Below are positions 59,649-64,000 of a stretch of DNA of 64,000 nt, piece by piece; the first letter of the stretch is position 1, and each line of letters opens with the position of its first letter. The stretch is from contig JAEUJN010000008.1 in NCBI GenBank assembly GCA_016794595.1, positions 124,001 to 188,000 on the forward strand, in the 5' to 3' direction. Source of the DNA: Kineosporiaceae bacterium. GTDB lineage: Bacteria > Actinomycetota > Actinomycetes > Actinomycetales > Kineosporiaceae. The notes beneath the pieces were generated by a model that saw nothing but the letters and a program-made list of their open reading frames with translations, made no database searches and was not told the DNA's origin. Made by a program: the position numbers and the translations under genes.

Positions 59649-60892
59649 GCTCCACGCCCCCCGGCCAGGGTCGCTCCGGCGGTCCGCAGCTCGTCGGCCA
59701 ACTGGTCCCGGGCGACCTTGCCCGCGGGGGTCCTGGGCAGCTGGACCCGCCGCACGAACCGCCCCGGGCGCGAGGCCGGGGGCAGGCGCCTGGCTGCGGC
59801 CCGCAGGCCGGCCAGCGGGTCGGCACCGTCCTCGGGCCGGAACACGGCCAGCACCCGCTCTCCCACCCGGGGGCGTGGCTCGGCCAGGCAGACGATCTCG
59901 GCCACCCCCGTCACCCCGGCCAGCAGCGCCTCCACCTCGGCCAGGTGCACGGTGTGGCCGGCGACCTCGGCCACCCCCGGACGGCCGAGCAGCTCGAGCG
60001 TGCCGTCGTCCCGCAGGCGGGCCCGATCACCGACCGCGGCCCAGCCGTCGAGGCCGGCGACACCCTCGGCGAGCAGCTCCGATCGCGCCCACACCACCCC
60101 GTCGCGCACCTCGACCTCCACCCCGGGGAAGGGCCGCAGCCCGCCGCCGTCCGGATCGACAGCCACGAACGACAGCTCGGCAGCCCCGTAGTACTCGACC
60201 AGGCGCACCTCGGCCCCCCGGGCCCGCTCGCGCAGCCGCGCGCTCGTCCGTCCCCCCGCGACCACAGCCGTGCGCAGGGACAACACCCGTCGGCCGGGGG
60301 AGCCACCCCGGCGGGCGCTCCCGGCCGATCCGGGAACCCGTTCGGGGATCGACTCCAGGACGTCCTGCAGCACGGCCGGCACGCAGTGGATCACCGACGC
60401 CCGGGCCGCGTGCTCGGCCAGGGGTCCCTCGCGGGGGACACCGTGCCAGCTCCCGCTGGCCAGTACCGGGATGCCACAGCCCAGCCCGTGCCACACCCCG
60501 TACAGGGTCAGGGTCGACCCCGCGGTCCCCGGTGCCCACAGCCATCCGTCGTCGCGCCGCCGAGGGGAGCCGATGGGACGGGGGCGCACCAGGGCGTCCA
60601 GGTCGTCCAGGCTGGCGGTCCACGAGCGGACCGAGCGCCGGACCATCCGAGGCGCGGTGCTGCTACCCGAGGTGGCCAGGGTCAGCATCTGACCCCCCTC
60701 GCGTTGGGCGCGGAGCTGGTCGATCACCACCGCCAGGGGGTCCTCGGCCCCGGCACCCGGATGGCGCGGCCGGGGCCGGGCGATCCGGTCCATCAGCTCC
60801 GCACGGGTGAGCACTGCGCCGTCCGGGCCGGCCGCGGCGGGAGCCTGGGGGGCAGCGGTGGCCAACGCGGCCACCCGCCGGTACAGGTTCAC
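59645..60892 (-). CDS. Short AMP-forming acyl-CoA ligase-like protein, in the biotin transporter operon
   Basis: Adenylate-forming enzyme family, 415 aa, about 100-150 residues shorter at the N-terminus than usual fatty acyl-CoA ligases. Core motifs remain: LATSGSSTAPRMV (72-84, the phosphate loop, Arg where Lys is usual), YYGAAELSF (234-242), VGDRARLRDDG (287-297) and the C-terminal catalytic Lys in PAGKVARDQ (Lys392). It probably activates a carboxylic acid to its CoA ester. GTG 60892 overlaps the bioY stop, and its own stop overlaps the thiolase start. B. subtilis yhfT is a comparable ligase gene beside bioY. The acid is unknown; a pimelate-like biotin precursor is one candidate. Confidence 0.83.
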   Translation of the reverse strand: MNLYRRVAALATAAPQAPAAAGPDGAVLTRAELMDRIARPRPRHPGAGAEDPLAVVIDQLRAQREGGQMLTLATSGSSTAPRMVRRSVRSWTASLDDLDALVRPRPIGSPRRRDDGWLWAPGTAGSTLTLYGVWHGLGCGIPVLASGSWHGVPREGPLAEHAARASVIHCVPAVLQDVLESIPERVPGSAGSARRGGSPGRRVLSLRTAVVAGGRTSARLRERARGAEVRLVEYYGAAELSFVAVDPDGGGLRPFPGVEVEVRDGVVWARSELLAEGVAGLDGWAAVGDRARLRDDGTLELLGRPGVAEVAGHTVHLAEVEALLAGVTGVAEIVCLAEPRPRVGERVLAVFRPEDGADPLAGLRAAARRLPPASRPGRFVRRVQLPRTPAGKVARDQLADELRTAGATLAGGRGA

Positions 60893-61464
60893 CGGTCCTG
60901 CGCGAGCACCCGGGGGTAGCCGCGCACCACGGCGGCGGTCACCACCGATGCCAGGACCACCTTGACCGCGTCGCCCGGCAGGTACACCGCCGAGATCGCC
61001 AGCGCCCGGCTGATCGAGACCTGGGTCTGCACGGCCAGCATCGGTACCCCGAGGGCGTAGACCACGGCCACCCCACCGACCGTGTGCGCCACCAGCAGCC
61101 GGGGGATCAGCCCGCGGGTCCCGGCCGCGCGCAGTGCCCAGCGGGCGATCAGCCCGACGACCACGACGCCCGGCAGCCACCCGAGCAGGAATCCGGCGGT
61201 CGGCCCGGTGAACACCCCCAACCCGCCCCGGCCCCCGGCCAGCAGGGGGAGCCCGGCAGCCACCAGGACCTCGAACGCGCCCACGGCGAGCAGTCCGCGG
61301 CGGGCCCCGAGCACCGAGCCGGCCAGCATCACCCCGAGGGTCTGCGCGGTGATCGGGACCACGGCGCCGAAGGGGTAGAGCGTGCCCGCCTCACCGAGGA
61401 CGACGATCAGGGCCGCGAACACGGCGACCAGGGCCAGGTCACGTGCCGACAGCGCGCCCCTCAT
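60889..61464 (-). CDS. bioY: Biotin ECF transporter substrate-binding component BioY
   Basis: S-component of the biotin importer, 191 aa, six hydrophobic helices. Family features are visible: PITAQTLGVMLAGSVLGARRGLLAV near residue 37 and GPTAGFLLGWLPG near 87. It binds biotin with high affinity and couples to BioMN. It is the first gene of a five-gene unit joined by 4-base overlaps. GAGGAG lies about 9 bases before ATG 61464. No biotin-synthesis gene is in the window. No clear regulator box was found in the 38-bp gap upstream. Confidence 0.93.
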   Translation of the reverse strand: MRGALSARDLALVAVFAALIVVLGEAGTLYPFGAVVPITAQTLGVMLAGSVLGARRGLLAVGAFEVLVAAGLPLLAGGRGGLGVFTGPTAGFLLGWLPGVVVVGLIARWALRAAGTRGLIPRLLVAHTVGGVAVVYALGVPMLAVQTQVSISRALAISAVYLPGDAVKVVLASVVTAAVVRGYPRVLAQDR

Positions 61465-61495
61465 GCCTCACCGCTCCTCGTGTCCGGGTACGCGG

Positions 61496-61511
61496 ACCCG
61501 CCTCAGCGGGT
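61496..61511 (-). terminator. Small hairpin at the metallopeptidase stop codon
   Basis: ACCCGC (61506-61511 on the minus strand) pairs with GCGGGT (61496-61501) around a TGAG loop that contains part of the stop region. It is weak and may separate the peptidase from the bioY unit. Confidence 0.3.
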
Positions 61512-62408
61512 CAGTCCCCGGCTCTGGAAGGTGTTGCAGGAGTCGATGTCCGCGGCGTCGAAACCGCGCGCGAACCACTCCCGCCGCTCGGCGGCCGTGC
61601 CGTGGGTGAAACCCTCCGGGTCGACCCGGCCCTGCACCTTGGCCTGGATCCGGTCGTCCCCGACCGCCGCGGCGGCGTTGAGCGCCTCGGTGATATCCTC
61701 CTGGCTGAGGATGATCCCGCTGGCGGCCTCGTCGGACTTCTTGGCCCACACCCCGGCGAAGCAGTCGGCCTGGAGCTCCATGGCAACCGAGAACTCATTG
61801 GCCCGGTTGGGGTTTCGCTGCTGGATCTGACGCACCTGGGGCTCGATCCCGAGCAGCGTCTGCAGGTGATGGCCGAACTCGTGCGCCGCGATGTAGGCCT
61901 GCGCGTACTCGCCCGTGGCGCCGAACTTCTGCTGCAACACGTCGAGGAAGCCGAGCTCGAAGTAGATCTCGCGGTCCGCCGGGCAGTAGAAGGGCCCGAC
62001 CTCGGCACTCGCCGGGCCGCACCCGGTCTGGGTCGCGTCGGAGAAGAAGGCGAGGCGGGGACTCGAGTACTCGATGCCCCGCCTGTCGAACTCCGCCCGC
62101 CACACGTCGTCCGCGATGTTGTAGACCTTGATCAGCCGGCAGTCGGTGTACTTGTCGGTGGCATCCTGGGCGCTGCAGCGGGCCTTCAGCTGGTCGGCCG
62201 ACTCCGTGGCGCCACCACCCTGGGCCTGCGGGATGCTCTGCGGCACCACGGACGGCGACTGGCCGCCGAGCAGGCTGTAGAGCAGGAAGACGATGATGCC
62301 GACGATTCCGGTGCCACCACCGATCGCCAGCCCGCCGCCCATTCCGCCTCCGCGGCGATCGTCCACACCACTGACGTCGATGCTCTGGTCGTCGAAGTCG
62401 ATGGGCAC
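61503..62408 (-). CDS. Membrane-anchored neutral zinc metallopeptidase (YpfJ family)
   Basis: A 301-aa protein of the YpfJ/zinc_peptidase family (PF04228). A single membrane span follows a Gly-rich N-terminus (about residues 25-48), with the catalytic domain outside. The zinc motif AAHEFGHHLQ is near residue 173, and ELQADCFAGVWA near 213 supplies the third ligand. The physiological substrate is unknown for the family. GTG 62408 has GGAGGA 6 bases upstream; the long upstream frame runs through the neighbouring gene and is not real. Confidence 0.9.
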   Translation of the reverse strand: MPIDFDDQSIDVSGVDDRRGGGMGGGLAIGGGTGIVGIIVFLLYSLLGGQSPSVVPQSIPQAQGGGATESADQLKARCSAQDATDKYTDCRLIKVYNIADDVWRAEFDRRGIEYSSPRLAFFSDATQTGCGPASAEVGPFYCPADREIYFELGFLDVLQQKFGATGEYAQAYIAAHEFGHHLQTLLGIEPQVRQIQQRNPNRANEFSVAMELQADCFAGVWAKKSDEAASGIILSQEDITEALNAAAAVGDDRIQAKVQGRVDPEGFTHGTAAERREWFARGFDAADIDSCNTFQSRGLTR

Positions 62409-62517
62409 TCGGGTCCTCCAGGGTGTCACGCGGCCGCACGCGCGAGTGGCTCGATCAGAGCACACCCGCTGGGACACGGTAGTGCCTGGCCGGTCCGGGC
62501 GCCGAGGTTGTTCCCCG

Positions 62518-62523
62518 TACGAT
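62518..62523 (+). promoter_or_regulatory. -10 element for the leaderless ABC-F gene
   Basis: TACGAT ends 8 nt before GTG 62532; no ribosome site between. Confidence 0.45.
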
Positions 62524-62531
62524 GGACGACC

Positions 62532-64000
62532 GTGATCCTGGCCCATGACGTCGAGCTGCGCGCGGGCTCCCGGATCCTGCTCGAGCACGCCACCTTCCGG
62601 ATCGGTCCGGGCGACCGGATCGGGCTCGTCGGGCGCAACGGCGCCGGCAAGACCACGCTGACCCGGGTGCTCGCCGGCCAGACCCAGCCGGCCGCCGGCA
62701 CCATCACCCGCAGCGGCGAGATCGGCTACCTGCCCCAGGACCCGCGCACCGGTGACCTCGAGATGCTGGCCCGTGACCGGGTGCTCTCCGCGCGAGGACT
62801 GGACGAGATCCTCGCCCGCCTGCGCCGCACCGAGGGCGAGATGGCCAGCGCGGTCGAGGAGACCCGCGAGGCGGCCATGGCCCGCTACGCCCGCCTGGAC
62901 GCCGAGTTCACCAGTCGCGGGGGATACGCCGCCGAGAGCGAGGCAGCCACCATCTGTTCCAGCCTGGGGCTGGCCGAGAGAGTGCTGTCCCAGCCGCTGG
63001 GCACGCTGTCCGGAGGCCAGCGACGTCGGGTCGAACTCGCCCGGATCCTGTTCTCGGGTGCCCCGACCCTGCTGTTGGACGAGCCCACCAACCACCTCGA
63101 TGCCGACTCCATCGGGTGGCTTCGGGACTTCCTCAAGGCATGGTCGGGTGGTCTGGTCGTGATCAGCCATGACGTCGACCTGCTGGATGCCTGCGTCAAC
63201 AAGGTGTTCCACCTGGACGCCAACCGCTGTGTGCTGGACCTGTACAACGTCGGCTGGAAGGCCTACCTCGCCCAGCGCGAGGTCGATGAGCGTCGGCGCA
63301 AGCGCGAACGCGCCAACGCCGAGAAGAAGGCGTCGGCCCTGATGGCCCAGGCGGACAAGATGCGGGCCAAGGCAACCAAGGCGACCGCTGCGCAGAACAT
63401 GGCCCGCCGGGCGGAGAAGCTCCTCGGGTCGGTGGAGGCCGAGCGACGCCAGGACCGGGTGGCCAAGTTGCGCTTCCCGGATCCGCTGTCCTGCGGCCGC
63501 ACCCCGCTGACCGCCGCGGGCCTGTCCAAGAGCTACGGGTCGACCGAGGTCTTCACCGACGTCGACCTGGCGATCGACCGCGGCAGCCGGGTGGTCGTCC
63601 TGGGCCTGAACGGTGCCGGCAAGACCACCCTGCTGCGTCTGCTCGGGGGGCTGGAGGCTCCGGACACCGGTGCGGTCCAGCCAGGGCACGGGCTGAAGCT
63701 CGGCTACTACGCCCAGGAGCACGAGACGCTCGACATGCAGCGCACCGTCCTGGAGAACATGCGATCGGCGGCCCCGGAACTGGGCGACACCGGGGTGCGC
63801 AGCGTACTGGGCTCATTCCTGTTCTCCGGCGACGACGTCGACAAGCCGGCCGCGGTGCTGTCCGGTGGCGAGAAGACCCGGCTCGCCCTGGCGACCCTCG
63901 TGGTCTCCGGCGCCAACGTGCTGCTCCTGGACGAGCCCACCAACAATCTCGACCCGGCCAGTCGAGCCGAGGTCCTCGATGCCCTGCACCGCTACCGGGG
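62532..64000 (+). CDS. ABC-F family ATPase (ribosome-associated), cut by window end
   Basis: The frame from GTG 62532 stays open to the window edge (489 codons plus 2 bases). It has two ABC domains without membrane spans: Walker A GRNGAGKTT near residue 36 and GLNGAGKTT near 360, signatures LSGGQRRR and LSGGEKTR, Walker B LLLDEPTNHLD and LLLDEPTNNLD. A charged linker of about 80 residues (Arg/Lys/Ala-rich, 250-310) between them is the P-site-tRNA-interacting region of ABC-F proteins. These bind the ribosomal E site for translation or antibiotic protection. A similar gene (Rv1473) lies near the suf cluster in M. tuberculosis. The antibiotic-resistance subtype cannot be judged. Confidence 0.92.
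   Translation, partial: MILAHDVELRAGSRILLEHATFRIGPGDRIGLVGRNGAGKTTLTRVLAGQTQPAAGTITRSGEIGYLPQDPRTGDLEMLARDRVLSARGLDEILARLRRTEGEMASAVEETREAAMARYARLDAEFTSRGGYAAESEAATICSSLGLAERVLSQPLGTLSGGQRRRVELARILFSGAPTLLLDEPTNHLDADSIGWLRDFLKAWSGGLVVISHDVDLLDACVNKVFHLDANRCVLDLYNVGWKAYLAQREVDERRRKRERANAEKKASALMAQADKMRAKATKATAAQNMARRAEKLLGSVEAERRQDRVAKLRFPDPLSCGRTPLTAAGLSKSYGSTEVFTDVDLAIDRGSRVVVLGLNGAGKTTLLRLLGGLEAPDTGAVQPGHGLKLGYYAQEHETLDMQRTVLENMRSAAPELGDTGVRSVLGSFLFSGDDVDKPAAVLSGGEKTRLALATLVVSGANVLLLDEPTNNLDPASRAEVLDALHRYR

Noticed and set aside
57110-61464. Reading the ECF operon as cobalt or another vitamin transporter
   Set aside because: The S-component has BioY features and there are no CbiM/CbiN, ThiT or RibU-type proteins; BioMN assignment follows from bioY in the same coupled unit.

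Overview
The window is about 70% G+C with near-universal G/C third codon positions. Its gene order is the actinobacterial backbone known from Mycobacterium tuberculosis (polA-rpsA-coaE-uvrB...uvrA; uvrC-rapZ-yvcK-whiA-gap-pgk-tpiA-secG; pgl-opcA-zwf-tal-tkt-ctaB; ABC pair-ctaA; sufR-sufBD-C-S-U-T). RbpA, WhiA, OpcA and an actinobacterial Vms1-like release factor confirm a member of the Actinomycetes. The genus cannot be fixed from sequence alone. I found no rRNA, tRNA, CRISPR array, prophage or insertion sequence.

Layout: 1-7152 holds a gene tail and a branched-chain amino acid type ABC importer with two tandem, partly identical binding proteins, separated by an abnormal poly-G/poly-C stretch. 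7283-18078 holds a thioesterase, polA, a methyltransferase, rpsA (structured leader, strong terminator), a sugar-phosphate transferase, coaE and uvrB. 18179-22448 holds TerC, a metallo-hydrolase and an inserted copper/DyP peroxidase module. 22544-30484 is uvrA-uvrC-rapZ-yvcK-whiA. 30714-34563 is gap-pgk-tpiA-secG-rbpA. On the minus strand, 34589-41264 is the pentose phosphate operon tkt-tal-zwf-opcA-pgl. 41571-46268 is heme O/A synthesis (ctaB, ctaA), a CDF metal exporter and an ABC exporter pair. 46334-54665 is cysE and the SUF iron-sulfur operon with an embedded Rieske ferredoxin, ending in the ribosome-rescue-type factor acVLRF1. 54809-57089 is an SDR and lysA. On the minus strand, 57110-61464 is a biotin-type ECF transporter (bioY, bioM, bioN) with an acyl-CoA ligase-like and a thiolase-like gene inside it. 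A zinc metallopeptidase and an ABC-F protein that runs off the end close the window.

Most notable: (1) bioY-ligase-thiolase-bioM-bioN, in which every junction is a 4-base stop/start overlap. The thiolase keeps its nucleophilic Cys and GHP His but lacks the NEAF Asn and has Ala where the second catalytic Cys belongs, so this looks like a biotin-linked acyl-CoA pathway of unknown chemistry. (2) Fourteen genes carry a -10-like hexamer 6-8 nt upstream of the start codon, the signature of leaderless transcription. (3) The rpsA leader holds two hairpins suitable for autoregulation. (4) An AT-rich patch with a perfect 14-bp palindrome lies inside sufB. (5) The poly-G/C block at 1616-1733 is most likely an assembly artefact over a terminator hairpin but needs resequencing.
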